Assembly: GCA_900708905.1 (NCBI GenBank)
Contig: CAADRB010000003.1
Coordinates: 1,095,258 to 1,159,257, forward strand
Direction of reading: 5' to 3'
Length of the DNA: 64,000 nt
Source of the DNA: Hymenolepis diminuta
Lineage: Eukaryota; Platyhelminthes; Cestoda; Cyclophyllidea; Hymenolepididae
In this document: piece by piece, positions 8,830-23,800 of the stretch
Numbering within the stretch: position 1 is the first letter of the stretch
How the letters are laid out: each line of letters starts with the position of its first letter
Position numbers and translations under genes: made by a program
Notes under the pieces: generated by a model
Told to the model about the DNA's origin: nothing
The model's database searches: none
What the model saw: the letters and a program-made list of their open reading frames with translations, nothing else

Positions 8830-11800
8830 CTGAAAAAATGGAGAAAATAAGTGAATGCTAGTCTTGACTGGTTAGTTGATATATGGTTTATCTGGGGACC
8901 TCATTGATAATCAGTCATACCACGAACTACACTGAAATTAATATCAGAAAAATCTTAAGTACACAAAAAGGTGGAGCCCAAATATTAGTGAAGTAAATAA
9001 TAGGGAAGGAGGCTGTATTTTATGAGCAATTAGAGGAATAGAATACTTGCGAATTCTACTTCACGAGTGAAGCATTGTGGTGAAAATTGCTGGTGTTTGA
9101 GCAGTACAACGGGATATCGGCCTTGGTTTAACGTTCTCGGATTAAGTGACTACCCAGTGGATGTAATGGACACAAGCGCTAATTTTGTGGCAGAAACCGA
9201 AATTCTCATCAGAGAAAATTGTTTTCCTAAATGGACTTGTGAGTTACTAGCACCGATCACCCTGAACCCCTTTATAACTAGCCTCAAAATGATAGCGCCT
9301 AGACTCAACTAGACTTGCGAACATAACCGAGAGAATAGATGAATAATTAAACAGACGTAATACCTGTGAGGACTATAAGCAGGTGGAGGGCTGCCATTAA
9401 TAGGCGGCATCAGGAGGAGATTTCCATCGTCATGGGTATCTCCGGACCGCCCCGCTGGACCCAGCAACACAAATGACATGGGTCTCTGTTTGTGACTTCG
9501 TTTATTACCACTAACGGGGTTACATGTACTGGCAGATGTTTGATGTTGGTGATGGTGCTGTAATGACGAAAATGTTTGTGAAGGGGTTTGATCTGATGGG
9601 AGATCACGAACCTGGGAGGGCAGGGCTTGCTCCTGGGGGTAGACTACAACACTCATTGGTCTTGCTGGGGCCTTTGGTTGAACTCTTTAAAGTTATAAAA
9701 GACACAATGTTCACTGACCGAAATCCTGGTCACATATATCAAGACACATTAGTGGTGAGATAAATACCAGTATTTGAGACTAAAATTAACATTCTAAAAA
9801 CTTTTAGATACGGAGCAATACAGAGTTTAACTGATGAAAGATTCCATTTTATTAAACCTAGAAAACAACAGTTTTCGAGAAGAAGGTGCAAAAGCACACA
9901 AGCATTCTGAATTTGAAAATGGTTTATCGAGATCTTAAATCCAAGAATGGAGAGACAAAATAGTAAGAGATATTGGGTTTAACCTGGGCTGGATAAAATA
10001 AACATGAGTAATAAACATTAGTTTTAACTAAAGAAAAGACGATGCCTGACTGTTATCTGAAAGAGGTGAGAAATTCGGACCAAATGAAAACAAATTTACG
10101 ATATGTGTAAAAATGCTTCAGCAGAAATCGTATCTAGAAAAGATGGATGGAGAATTTCAAGTCTGAAGCGCTCTAATTTTAGGTAAGAGAAGTAAACACA
10201 TTCATCGGAATTGCTGTCAATAAAATCGAAAGGTTGATGAGAATGGCAAATTGTGACGTCATAGACGTCTAAATTTCATCTAGTTAATAACGGAGAATCA
10301 ATGATATAGAAGGAGAAGGAGAAGGAGAAGGAGAAGAAGAAGTACATTTGTTTACGGTGCTGTGTTTTGGACGGGAACTACTTTCCATTCAAATCAAGAC
10401 GACGGGGTAAATGTATACTCAGTGGAGTATATACAGGTGGCGTTGTTTTGAGCTAATCTCTAAAAATAAAAGCGAGAATATCTGAGCGAAGTTGACATAA
10501 ACCCTGGTTTTGGATACACACTTTCAGCTGAGACCAGAAGCAGAAAAGCAGTTAAGAAAGAAGTCATTCGGTACAAAGATACCTTCGAGAAGAACTACTT
10601 CAATCAAATTTTACAAAGTCTCAACTGGCACATGCGTTCTATAAGCTCTCGTTTGGATTCGTTGAAAATGCCTCCGAAGGTGAATTAATCATGGAGTCTT
10701 GATTTGCCAAGAGTTGAGGTTAACTGCAAATCACCGAGCACATTGATACTGGAGGTGGATTGGGAGTGGACTAAGCTAGCAGCCTCGCTAGCCAGTACGG
10801 GAGCACACAGACCAAGAAGGGACAAGGGTGGTGAGTGACTAGAGCGTGAGATATACTCAGCCAAAATCGAATGCTATGGTGAAGAGTAGTGGCCATTGTG
10901 GCAAGATAGTTGCTTCAACTCCACTTTTTATCCTTTAATGCTTCTTCATCCACTTTCTGTCTTTCCTTATTCTTACGGATCCTCACGCCCTTTCATTCTA
11001 CATTTCCTTGTCCATAAAATGTTCCCTACTAAAAATTTACTTCGACCGGTTTTCCTATACAATATTTTGATAAGCGACATTTGGAGCTTTGATAATTGTA
11101 ATGTGTTTCGAAGGGACATGTTTTCAAACAATCATTTTTATGGGGCTGAATGACATTCTATAGCGTCTCGTTCGTATAAACAACAATGACCTAGATGTAC
11201 AAAAAACTTGTAGCTAAATTAATAACAGAAAAAAGCAATATTTGGTTCTAGAATTCTGCGACAGAATTAGTTAAACAGGACCATTTGGATTCACCCAGAC
11301 AAAATTAACCGCGAGTCGAACCAGCACTAACACAATGTCGAAATTAAGAACTCAAAGTGTGAAAATGCGGAAAGTGCTATAATACGTATATAATTTTTGC
11401 AACAATTTCACGATGTGAACTAGTGACTGTAAACTCAAGTTATTTGATAATAGCTTCCTCATTCATCCCTCCAAGTACCATATTTCGGTTTTTAGGGTGT
11501 CAACTAACCCGGCGTCAAATTATGAAATTTGAACTTCTGATATTACTATTATGATGATATGGGGTAAACTGTTTCGCCTATGGGAAAATGAACAACTCAG
11601 CGGACTCAGAATTCAAGTAAAGTAAGAATGTTTATATTCTGATTGCATTTCCTACTACTACTCGACGCCTTTCACCGTTTTATCCCTAACTGAACCATTT
11701 TACAATTTATTTGCCAAAAAAGGAGGTCGAAGGAAATAAAACATAACCTTGTTCTATTAATTCAAATCAGGTTGGTTTATCTTCTTCAGTGAGAAATTTT

Positions 11801-14800
11801 ACAAATGCCCATAACGTGGCCTATCTTTCAAAGAAACTCACATGAGTCCTGAAATTGTAAGTCAAAACACTCTATTCGCATAAATAGTGAAATACTTTGA
11901 TCAAATATAGCAAAATATACTATATAAGCTTCAATTGAAATCACCAATAGTCTCACACCTATGTTAAAAGTTGTCAATATTACGTCATTTATTTCAGATT
12001 GGTTTTCGATGCGAGGAAGGAGGGGGAGGGGTAGAGGGGTGGAGGTTCGAAATTGGACCATCTGGAGCCTAATTAATGTGCTTTGCCTAAATTCAACTTC
12101 AATCTAGGATAATATTGAATTCCGAGACCTAAAAGTGCATTTAAATCTTGTTTGATATTAAAGTACAGGGGTAAAATAAAAACATGCGCGTCCAAGGTTA
12201 TCACCGTGGCGACACGAAACCAGATTGGAATGTCTGTATCGCCGAAAATTTCTTCGCATAGCAGAAAAACCTTATAAGTGACCGAGTAACAAGAAATGCA
12301 TTTAGCACCAACAGTAAGGAGAGAGAAAGATCACTAAGATAATATTCCCGGAGTGTGCGTATTAAACTGTGCAACGAAATGTTGAGTTGACTGTCCAGTA
12401 TTCTTTGTCTGCTTTACGAACAATCATTAAACGTGATAGTTAGACCAGAGAAGACGTGAGCCAACATGCTATTATGCACTTTCAACTCATATAAGAGTCT
12501 CAACAAAATAATGCGATTGGTTAAAAGAATATTTCGAGTGAAATCACAATAATTGTATTTCGTTTGATACTCGTCCTTTCAAATGGAAATTATATGGAAT
12601 AGATTGTTAAGACCATCCACATCAGAAAAGTCAGTCTCGTAATATTGAAATGAAGAAATAGGTGTAGATAATCAAAGTGTATGCTTTCCGTAAAAACCTA
12701 CCTCATGATAATGTGGAGGTCAGTATGAACCCAATAATTGCTTAAAATTTCTCAAAAATTGGAGACAAAATTTGTTGAAGAGGATACCTTGGGTCTGAGG
12801 TACAGCAGCCATAGTATGGCCTTAGCGGGCACCACACCCGGTAATATTTCTAACAAACCAAAACTTATAAGTAGACTGGAATCACGAAGTGAATACGAAA
12901 ATGTTTATATACTAGTAAATTTTAGATAAAAGGTGCGAGCACGTGCTGTCAAAAAGTGAAGGCAAACCAACCAAAAACAGCTAGAACAAAATTATAAGAC
13001 ATACCGAGATGATAAGATCTCCGAAATGGAGATTGAGAAAAACTAATTACATTTAAAAAGAGAAGAAGTGAGTAGATATGCTCATAAAACTGATCCTAGC
13101 CTATAAACAAGAGAATTTGATGACAAAATATTTTATGTAAAAAATAAAATCAAATACACATTTTCGTCTTTGACAACTCGGATGCACATATTTACAGCGT
13201 CATTAATTTTGAGTCAAATGAGTCGGTTGTCAAATGGGAACTTGCATTTACCCGTTTGCAGTTATAGCAATACGGAAATTAGCTACGGAAATGTCGGAAA
13301 TTCTATCAAAACAGGCAGGCAATTTGATAGTTTTGAACGCTAATATTATTACCAAAAATGTCAAAGGTGGAAAGTTTTCGCATCCTGGTAATTCAAAGAG
13401 ACACATTTTTTAAAAAAAATCACATTCAGAGCCATTCAAGTTCAAAGTATTCAAGGCTGGTGTATGTTATTAAATCTTGATAAAACTCTCAAGCCCATTC
13501 AGGAAAGCATTCTTCAACACTCATTTTAGATAGAAGGAACTCAAATTCTGCTCCCCCTATTAGCGACTCGACTTAACCAGTGCGGTAGTTATTCCGCTCG
13601 CCGGCCGTGCATCAAGCTCATAACTTCCGACTTAGCAGATGAGCATATTAACCACTGCTCCACCGGTACGCAGTCCCAAGAAATACAACTGACTACTAAT
13701 TAAGAGGTTCTGAAGCATGGGTTCTTCAATAAAATGATATGTTTATGTGACTTGTACAAAGTGCAAAGATCAGCTTATGCCAACTAACCACCCTGTTCTT
13801 CGGTTATCAAACAAATTAGGAGTGGTTTTTGCAATATGGGACCAAAGCACATAAAAAATGCGAATTTTTAGTTTTTTAAAATCAACATCCATGGCAATTT
13901 TCCACCAGAAAAAACCTTCCAATCTGAGCTTCAGCCAAAGCGGATTATCCTCAATCATCCAAAAAAAACACAAAGATATTAAGGAAAAAGAAGTAGCAAC
14001 CACAATCCGGACTCAAGAAAATATCCCCTTGTGATATTCGAAGTAACCAAATTTCACTTTCCATCCTCATCTGCTACCTCCCCAAATAAATAATATATAC
14101 TCAGAAATTAAGCTCATCGAAAGTTCAGGGTGGTAAATGTTATCGAACAGGTTTTAATCCGAGACTTGTAACTCTTAACTTGATGAATAAGAAAGTCGGA
14201 AGATTTAGTGATGGGAGATTTGCAAATGGAGTTTATTTATTAACAATTGAAACACTCGGACGATATTAAGTAAAACCAATAGTTATGAGGATTAATGGAG
14301 ATTAGCGTCGGATTAATGAGACGATATTTTCAAGGTGAATGGCGAGGAAATAAAATCGGATGATACAAACTGTACATCTTGGTATCCTAAACAGGGTTAC
14401 CAGTGTCAACTCATTAGATTTAATGATTAATTGATCAGATAATTTGCTTAGTATTCGTCTTACGATAAGAAAAGTTGAATTGATTCTTACTACTGATATC
14501 GCAGCTTATTAAAAACAATGAAGTAGTTCGCTGATGTCTTTGTCAAGTGCCAGGCTAATCTGTTGCCTTCTTAATTATAAACAGTTATTCAATTAATGGG
14601 AATTGCCATGACACTATGACAACGTCATCAGTATGCATATGAAATCTGTGTAAATAGAGGGAGATTCTTTGAGAGAATGGCCAACAGCGATGGCTAGAAT
14701 TTGTACAATCCATTTCCCATTGAAATGTGCTTAGTCATCAGAATGCAACGTAGCAGCAGCCTTGCCAAAAAGGGGAGAGAGAGGGGGAGGGAAAGGGAGC

Positions 14801-17800
14801 TAGCCCACTTAGGTTAGTAAAATAATTATCATTCTGTTTCGGTCAAATGGAAATAAAAAAGCTATATGACATTTCATGTGCCACATGCAAAAAGAGGATG
14901 GGCAGGACTATGATGAAGCAAGTTAGAAAGGATAAAACCACATTAAAACTCCAAAAACAAGAGAATTCTAAAAAATGATTCCTGTCAATCAGATAAAGAA
15001 ATGTAATAATAAGAACGACATGATACAATGTTTCTTAGATCCCTTAAAACAATCAATATATGCGAAATTTGTCAAATGTCAGGTTGTTTTATTAAACACA
15101 AAGGACAACTTTAAATTGACCAATGGGAAGAACGGAATAGAGTCTATCTTCAAATAGAAGCAAAAGTGATCTGATTTTCAACAAAGGAAGCCCTTCAAAA
15201 AACGGGCTAAAAGGTTAAATTGAGACCAACAGGATAATGAGATCGTCCAAAATGATAAGATAAATAAAGTCTAATCAAATGAAATGAAAAGCAATCTTAC
15301 TTAAATTAGAGGAAAGGCAAAGCTGTCTTAAGTATCTTATGAGAAGTTTGAAAAATTTAAGTGATTCCGTTGAATTTGTTTCGCTATTAGAATAAGTGCT
15401 TGACACATTTTCTAGCTAGTTAATCCGCTAAAGTTCGTCTGATTGATCTTACCTAATTCTGCAATATCATAATTGAAATATTTATAAGGGCCTGATTTTT
15501 TCAATCCTGGATGGTCTCTACTTTGATGTCGGCTACATAAAGTCATCATCAAAAGTAGATATTCCAATTTCATTGTTCAGGTTATATTAATTAAAAGTGG
15601 CGCCTCACGGTCATATCATCTAAAGGGAAATAAATATATATGACAAAGCTCTCAATACCGGATATTTCTGCTATGTAGAATAAAGTTTATTAATCCATTA
15701 ATGAAACTTTCTTTTTAACATTACTGGGTCACTTTTGACGTTTGTTAGCCACCAGCTCGTTGCTACTGAAGAATTAGAAGTAGACTCACAATCTTGCCAA
15801 ACTAAACCGAACCACACAGCACGCAGAGTGGACCAATGGAGTGGCCAAGGCTAAGATAATGGTGGTAAATGATTAGATCAGGAGATGTACTCATTTTCAT
15901 GTTCTTTGTTGAGAGAGAGGATTGTGGCCGTGAGACGAAATGGTCACTTCCTATCACCCTTGTACTCTTTATATTTCTTTGTTCATATTTTCATCTTCCA
16001 TACTATTTCAGATCTTTATCATCTTCCATTTTATATTGCCACGTCTACGAGATGTTTCTTAGATCACGCTTTCTACACACGTTTAAGTTAGCACGGGAGT
16101 GTGGAGACACACTCCGTCCAAACGAGGACAAATACGCTTAATAAGTGAAGATGAGTCATTTTGTGGCATGTGACTACTTCCTTGATTTCCAGACCCAGAT
16201 TGCAGGTAAACAGGGCCTAATGTAATATAGTTGTACCTTTTTTGTTCTCTTAGGGTGGTATGGGAATACTTCTACACTCAGTTAAATTTGTGCTTACTTG
16301 ATGTATGTTCTTTGTAATTGCGTTTTCTGACTTTGAGATTTTGAGACAAGTCTCAACTATTGTGAGTTTTCGGTTAATAGTTGTCAGTATCAGAGTTATC
16401 GGCAAAATGAACTAAGGAGAATGCTATATAATGCAAATAACAATGGCTGCCTTTCGTTGTGTGACGTGGAGGGAGTTCTTAAATTAGAAACGCCCAACCA
16501 TTAATGACCACTGTGAAGGAAGATTACAGTTCTATGATGCAGGCATAAGAATTTTTTTCCTCCAAATATCACTAGAGCTAAATACGAAAAAGTTTAAGCA
16601 ATTATAACAAAATTCGTCACGGAATACATATGGCTTTCTCTCCACTCAGACTCCTACAAGCTTGAATTTATTATTCTGTAAAAATATCTCCACAGACATG
16701 ACACTTCCGACATTTCCAGATTCGCAAAATCAGATTAAGATCCAGCAATAAGGATGACCAAGAGTACGGTTTTGGAAGTAGTCAAATGATAGACTTCTAG
16801 TTAAAACAAATATGTTTATTGATTAGGTGGCACTATTTGATGTAGGCTAAGATGAAGATAGCAGAATGTAGGTTTTTTTTTAACTTGCCTTTCCCCTGTC
16901 CTAAGATAAACAAGTGGGATAAATCAGACGGGAAAGCGCTTATGTCTGTCATGACACAGGTCATATTCTACAGCCTGTCAGTGCATATTCAACGATTACA
17001 ATAATCCGTCACATAGGTCTCATAGATTTCTCATTCATAAAAGATCACAATAAACAGATTGATGGGAAATAAAAGGTACAAATTTAGTGAGATGAAGGTA
17101 CACGTTCTCTTCTTTTCTCTTGGGCTTGTTAAGTGGCAATAAGCAAAATAGATTCCCTATATTAGAAGACGTGACTTACTTTGAGGAATTAGTTGGCAGA
17201 GGTTTGGTTCGACCTCTTCCACCACTACCACCTCCTCGACTCCTATGATACGGCACAGGGACAGACGATGCAGGAATGAGTTCCGAAACATGCCTTTCCA
17301 CTCCATTAATCGGATCAATAGTTCGTCGCCGTTTCAGTCGAAAGGGTGGCGCAAATTGCTCTCTGGGTAGGTTGCCTTGTGGTGGTAGTCCTCGCCTCTG
17401 ACCTTGTTGGTGATTGTTGCCACTGCTGCTACTGCTGTTCGGATCGACAGGAGACAATGGAGGAGACTGAGTGGCGCTGACAGAGGAGTGGGATTGATGA
17501 AGGGGGGGCGGTGGGATGAAGGGTGGTGGATGACCCCGCATTGACTGAGGATGGTAGGTTCGAGAGGAGGGGGTGCTATAGCTGCATAATCGCATGAAGA
17601 TTATCATCGAAGCCACTGAGCCAAAACTGATTAGCAGCATCGCCCACCAGTGCACCTAAGAGATGTAAATATGCTGCTTACTCTCACAGTGCAGTTCGAT
17701 AAAGGCAATACTTGGGGAAAGTTTAAAATAATAAGCTAGTTACCAACTGAATTAATATTACATTAATAATAACTGTCTTATATAAAGTAGAATGATTGCT

Positions 17801-20800
17801 ATGTGATTGCAACTAAATGAGGTTAAGAGTGGTTGCAACCATACATTCTTCAAACTCATGCAATCTTAGATGTTAGCAACCATAAAGTTATAAGAGAAGT
17901 CCAATTTCCAATCATGAAATAGGTCACATTGTCCCCAATTGTCTTGAAAAGTATTCCCCAATAAAAATGAACTCTCATATATGCTGAAAGTGTTAAGGAC
18001 AAAAAGACACAAATTGTAACTGAAGCCCCAGAGATATCCTTATATTTCAAGAAAGAGAATTTCTCGGTTGTCGTACATACGTGCTACTGTTAATATCTAC
18101 AAATTTTGAACTTTTATTAAGACTAGTTGTGTAAATTATATGCCATAGTTATCCGGTGACTTGGTATGTATCAATAAAGACGTCTATATCAGATCTCGTC
18201 TTTTTCGAGTTTTGGAGTTTCCCAGTTCCCTCTGCGTCGCCAATTATTATAACTTATTGCCTCCGAAATAGCCTGGAAACTAGAGCCAAATCACTGACTG
18301 ACCATGATTCAAAGTTTTAGAAATTTTCTATTATCTATCATTCACATCGACACCAAAGAAAGGCGAAAACATGTAAATCTACAAATCAACAGGAAGCCGG
18401 TGTACTTGCAGTTGTATACTGCTTCTGATGTTTCTCTCTGCTCTAAAAAGCGGTGATTCTCACTGGATTTTCCTAAACTACATCCAGTCTCTCTGTCTAC
18501 CACAAGTGCCCGTGGAAGATTTATCAAACTGACCGGGAGACTCAGATGTGTTGTAAATCACGGTGGTGTTGCCATAACGATAACTGGGTGTGTACCAGAG
18601 TCCAATATCAATTTACTAGGTCTCGATTTGATTAAACACCTTGGTCTTCTGGAGCTGGGACGATGGGGAAAAGTTGCCGGGTCGTATCTCCCGTATCTTC
18701 GCTAGTGTAGCCATATTCAAGCTAAACCAAAGATTGTATCAGATGCCCATATCGTTTACCGCCCCACGCGGTCGGCACAGATGGACGGGAAAATGGGTCC
18801 TACTAAATATTTCTCGCCCTAAGAGAATTGGGTCAAATGTGGTAGCCCAAATTCAGGCGGGACTAAACAAACGGCCGCGATTTCTTTTCATCAGGACACC
18901 GTTATTTATTCAAAAATTAAAGTTCTCTGGTTTCATATTAATCCTAACCTTGCTGGACCCATCCAAAGAATTTCCTGTCATTTCCTTGTGCATTCGTATC
19001 CAATCTAATTTAATATACCCCTAAAGTCCATGTGCTACATTGTCCTAAAACTCCCAAATTCAAGGCTGCTCAGTGAGGTGAAGAGGAAATGCTTCAATAA
19101 GTCTAACCTTCAGAACAAAATCAAAACTGGAAAAGGATGTCAAAACACGGAAAAGATAACTGTAAGACCTTGCAGGGCTCTCTCTGCCTCCTTCTCCCTT
19201 CAATTGGGATCTATGTATCCTATAGTCCGATTCTTATGCTGTGTACATTTATTTATTTGATAGCATTTTGCCCTAAAAATTTTTCTGGTTGCTCCTAGTT
19301 TTTCATTATGGCGATATAGTGTCAACTCGAAGCCCAACTTTAACAGAAAAGATAAATTACTGATATTTTCAATAACAGCTTGTTTATGCACTAAGAAATC
19401 CAACAAATAGTTAATTAAATATTCCAGGGTGTTTCCGGTACCAACGTACCTACGTGAAAGTAAAATAAATAGACACCATGTTTGGTTTGGCTTCTGGGTT
19501 TGAAAGTTCGCAAAAAAAACATAGTGGGTGAACTGCGGATAATTAGAACCGATAATAATTAGACGACTTCGATGCCATAAACTAGCATGAACAGAAGGAA
19601 TGAAATTGAAAGGCGTCTCAAAGCCAATTAATGAGGCATGACATGCTCGATATTTAGATTATTAGTTTATTAAGTTGGTATTGCATAAAGGGCTTTAACA
19701 AACATCTATGCATCTCCTCTGGGTTTATTCTTTATTCCTTCATTGCTCAAGTAACAAAAGATCATTGTTAACCCTCAGACACAATAAATTTTTGAGCATA
19801 TATAATGCGTATAAAACTAGGCAAATAAAATAATCACACGTCACAACAAATAAAAATGAATAAAAACGCTACTTATTAATTTAAAGTAGCCAGTTTACTA
19901 TCTAATTTCATAAATAGAAGGGAAATTAAAATCGTAACCAAACACGATATCAAGAAATAATTTTACAAATCATTTTATTTTAAGAGAAACATCGCACAAA
20001 ATGATGTACTTTAAATAATGATAGCTCGAGACAAGCTACTCATTAGCAAATATTGTTTCCATGACATTTACCTAAGAATATTGGGCTTCAATTTGCTTTA
20101 GATAAATAAAAATGTACTTAAATAAAGTTTAAAAAAAGCACCCAAAATATCCAAGTTCGAAAGATGCTTAATAAACTTCGCCAAGAAATCAATTAAAATC
20201 TATTACGACAATTATATTCTTAGAGATGGATAAAATGAAAATAAATACATAAATAATGAAAAATAAATACAACCTAAGAACTGCACTGATAAGGACATTA
20301 ACATAAACTTGCTTCCCACGAGCAGTTATTTTGAACTATTAATCAAATATCACTATCTCTCTCTCTCCCTCTCTGTGAACCGAACTAGGTCCTAGAAAAA
20401 AGGATAGTTTTACAGGTTTAATTAGGAGCAGTATGAAAACAACATATAAATAAATAAACATAAATAAAAACTCAATTGCTTTCAGATTCCCCATTAAAGT
20501 AAATAAGGAAGGGAAATCACAAAAAATATGCTGGTTGAACATTACTCACCGTAATCCACGTCTTAACTTTGCTGAGCATCTGAGGAGAGAAGAGGAGTTT
20601 ATGGAGTCGGGCGAGGGGTCCTTCAACTTCAACAGATCGACAGACGAAGAAGACATCACAGTAGCCGCGATAGTTATCACAGGGAGTGCCTGGTTGTAGG
20701 CGAACTGCTCGTCCACCGGGTTGCTGGAGCAACTCAGCTGCGAGTCGGGGATAGGCCTTGCGGAGGTTCTCGTCCTACCAAAAGAAATTGTACATGGATG

Positions 20801-23800
20801 TAACAGAGTACTTCTTAGATATCAGTGACCAAGGTCAACCTGGATTTTTAGATTAAGTGAATGATGTACTAATCCCAAATAATCGTCTTTCACCAACTCA
20901 TGGCTTTGGTTTTGCGTGTACTGTTCCACATTCTCTCAGACCAACCCTACTTCTTCTCCCCTTCTCAAGCTTCTAACTTTTTCCAAAATAAAAAAGTTCT
21001 AAATGCTCAATGATCCTTAACCGACTGAAGATCATCCACATGGTACCCTTCTGAGGCATTTTTTTCTACACACACCTTCGCACATAACTAGCAATGATTG
21101 ATATGTATAAATAAACAGTAGATATGAATGAAGTGTCCTAGACAATTAAAATAAGGGCCAGATTTGAGCAATACGAAATAAGTCACACAGATCGTATAAA
21201 TTTATTTGACCATATACTTGGGCCAAAGAAGTGTTTCATTATTTCACATCTGTAACTTCATGATAGTACTCGAATAATGCACAGACAACAAAAGTTAATT
21301 AGTAGTACTAATAGAACCAGTAAAATAGCCAATTGAAGAGATAAGTTGATAGTGTTGTGGGGCGGTCATAAAGACGAACGTGATACTACCATCAGTGGTA
21401 AAGTCAAAGCTATGTGAATCGAACCGTATCAGCAATGTCCTATTTCAGAAATGCAGTAAACTGTACGAACTATAATGTATAAATTCCCATGACTATTTGG
21501 GAAAGCATTTTCCATGTTGGGATTAGGGGTGACATCATTAAGCCTCCCTGGCGAGGAACTCGAATCTCCTTATTAGCCAAACTTAACCCGTACGGTTGAC
21601 CATTTCAATCACTGAGTGAGCACTGATAGACGTTGAGCCTGTGATGGGCACGCTAACCACGGAAAATTTATTGATCTCGTTTCAGAAGAAAACTCTCTAA
21701 GCCCATTAGGGTCAGTGATATTAGCACTTAAATTGGGTAGATGATAGATATATTGAGACTGCTCTGATGAGAAAATGGTATTCCACTACATTCTCCATTG
21801 TTAACTACAATTAGACAATGAATTTGGGTAATCACACCACTGGATGCGTATCAATGACCCACACTTTGCAGACATGCATGTTGATCACTGAAGAAAGTAT
21901 TTACTAACATTCTAGATGTATAACAATCAGAATCCAGCTCGTAACATCTAACGACCACATCATCCCAGTTGTAGTAATTAGCAAAATATCAAATAGTTTT
22001 TCTAGAACTATTTTCGCTTAATTGCATAATTCTCCGACGCAAGTGAAATCCGACCTCTCATGTCACTTTATGGATCCTAACAACAGATACGTGTCCATAG
22101 ATTCGGTAAACAATTTTTTGGGAAAATGATCAGATTTAATCTAATTTTTCGTTGTGTTTTTATATTAGAAATATACAGTAATTATAAGAAAATTAGATTT
22201 TGTCGCAGTATCAAATAAGTACTCCTTAGTACTAAGCTACTGTCCGTCAATAAAGGGATAGCTAATACCCCATCCTAGAGTCGCTAAATCACCAACCACA
22301 AAGCACCTAGAGTTAGAAATGGAAAGAGATGTTTTATATGTTTACCTTTCAGATACACATTTTTATTGGACAGTTCACTGACAGAAGGGGATTTTCTAGC
22401 ATATACTCTGTGTTCCAACTTTAACTAATCATTTCAAGAGAATGACCCAGATTTAATTAATGAAGCTTATGTACATATATATACATAAATCGATGTTGCA
22501 CAACGACTTATGCAGAATCTTAAAATTGATCAACAGAGTTAGACAGGATAGCCCCCTCTTAAAATGACTCTTTTATTAAATATCGAACTATGAAAAGTTT
22601 CGATAAGTTTAAGAGATTCTCTTACCGGACGTCGGATCAGTTAACTGACGTCCTACAGTTCTACCGTAGATGAATCAATACTAATGAATTAGTTTAAGGA
22701 TTCTCAACCGTCGACAGTTTTGATTTTTAATATTTTAAAGACGCATCCTTATAGAAAATTGTATTATAATTATTGAATAATATTTGGTTGACAACAAATT
22801 ATTTATTGCTCTCAAATATACTTACAATCCATTGAGGATAGGGAATTTCATGCAAATCACAATTCAGTCTCGTTATAGGTGACGTTGACAGTTTGACATA
22901 ATTAAAGCGACATTTCAGACTATTTTAATGATGTCAACTACTGAATAATAATCAGTTTATAACTTGAATTGCCCTCCTAAAATATGAATAAATGACAATG
23001 TTAAGGCGACTAAAAATAAAAGCTACATTAAAGAAGAATTCGTGCCTATGAATATGAGGAGTAAACATCTAAACATATATCCAATGGCCATTTAATACAG
23101 AGAAATAACGAATCACATCGATGACATGACTGATTAAAAGATAACCAATCAGAAAATAACACCACCTGAGTGTTTTACCTGGTCATCACCGGTTGGCCGA
23201 AATAATGGAGAACATTTCAGTATGTTACAAGAGCACAGAATTAAATCTGGCTTGAATATAGGACAGTTCGGGAGTAACTGAGAGGGGAACTTTCCATTGG
23301 AGAATTATAAACTCCGAACTTAATGTTCCGATAACTCGATTTATTCATATGAAAATTCGTTAAAAATAGTAAAACATAGGGGACAAAACATCCCCCACAT
23401 TCTAAACCTCAAAAAGAATGCGCTTTCATTAATCCAATAGAGTATACACACAACGGTAGCAATGGACATTAAGTAATTAGGCTGGGCTACTCTACTACTG
23501 CTGGCCAGCACACTGACCGACTCTGGTTGAATGAAACAAATAAACTTCCATTTGTTGAGATTAAGTGAGAATGACAATCTAAGGCTTAAAATACCAAATT
23601 ACAGATTAAAACCTAGAAACAGCCGAAACTTTTGATTGAGCAAATGTCCTCTTTCGGATAGAAATGAACAATTTTTATCCCAAACAAATTAAATTAACAA
23701 TTCATTGCTAATTATTCATAAAATTTGTGCATTTGTTAAAATATGCTAGATTCCAGGGTCGTTGCCTTGGAGAATTTTGGAGTAAAGCCTGTCTACAATT

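Larger units (their letters stand above)
9685..17179. other. ADAM10 intron 9
   Basis: A 7.5 kb intron. It contains the right arm of the large inverted repeat (9887-11375), a SINE-like copy (13502-13676) and one copy of a dispersed repeat near 15785-15850. The rest is AT-rich DNA without recognisable coding sequence. Confidence 0.75.
17656..20549. other. ADAM10 intron 8
   Basis: A 2.9 kb intron carrying repeat A copy 1 and the Gypsy fragment. The right half is AT-rich without structure, apart from a CT-rich run near 20352-20376. Confidence 0.75.

Noticed and set aside
13560..13680. Functional tRNA gene on the minus strand
   Set aside because: The A box is fair but the B box is poor and no cloverleaf with paired acceptor ends could be drawn; it fits a SINE head better.
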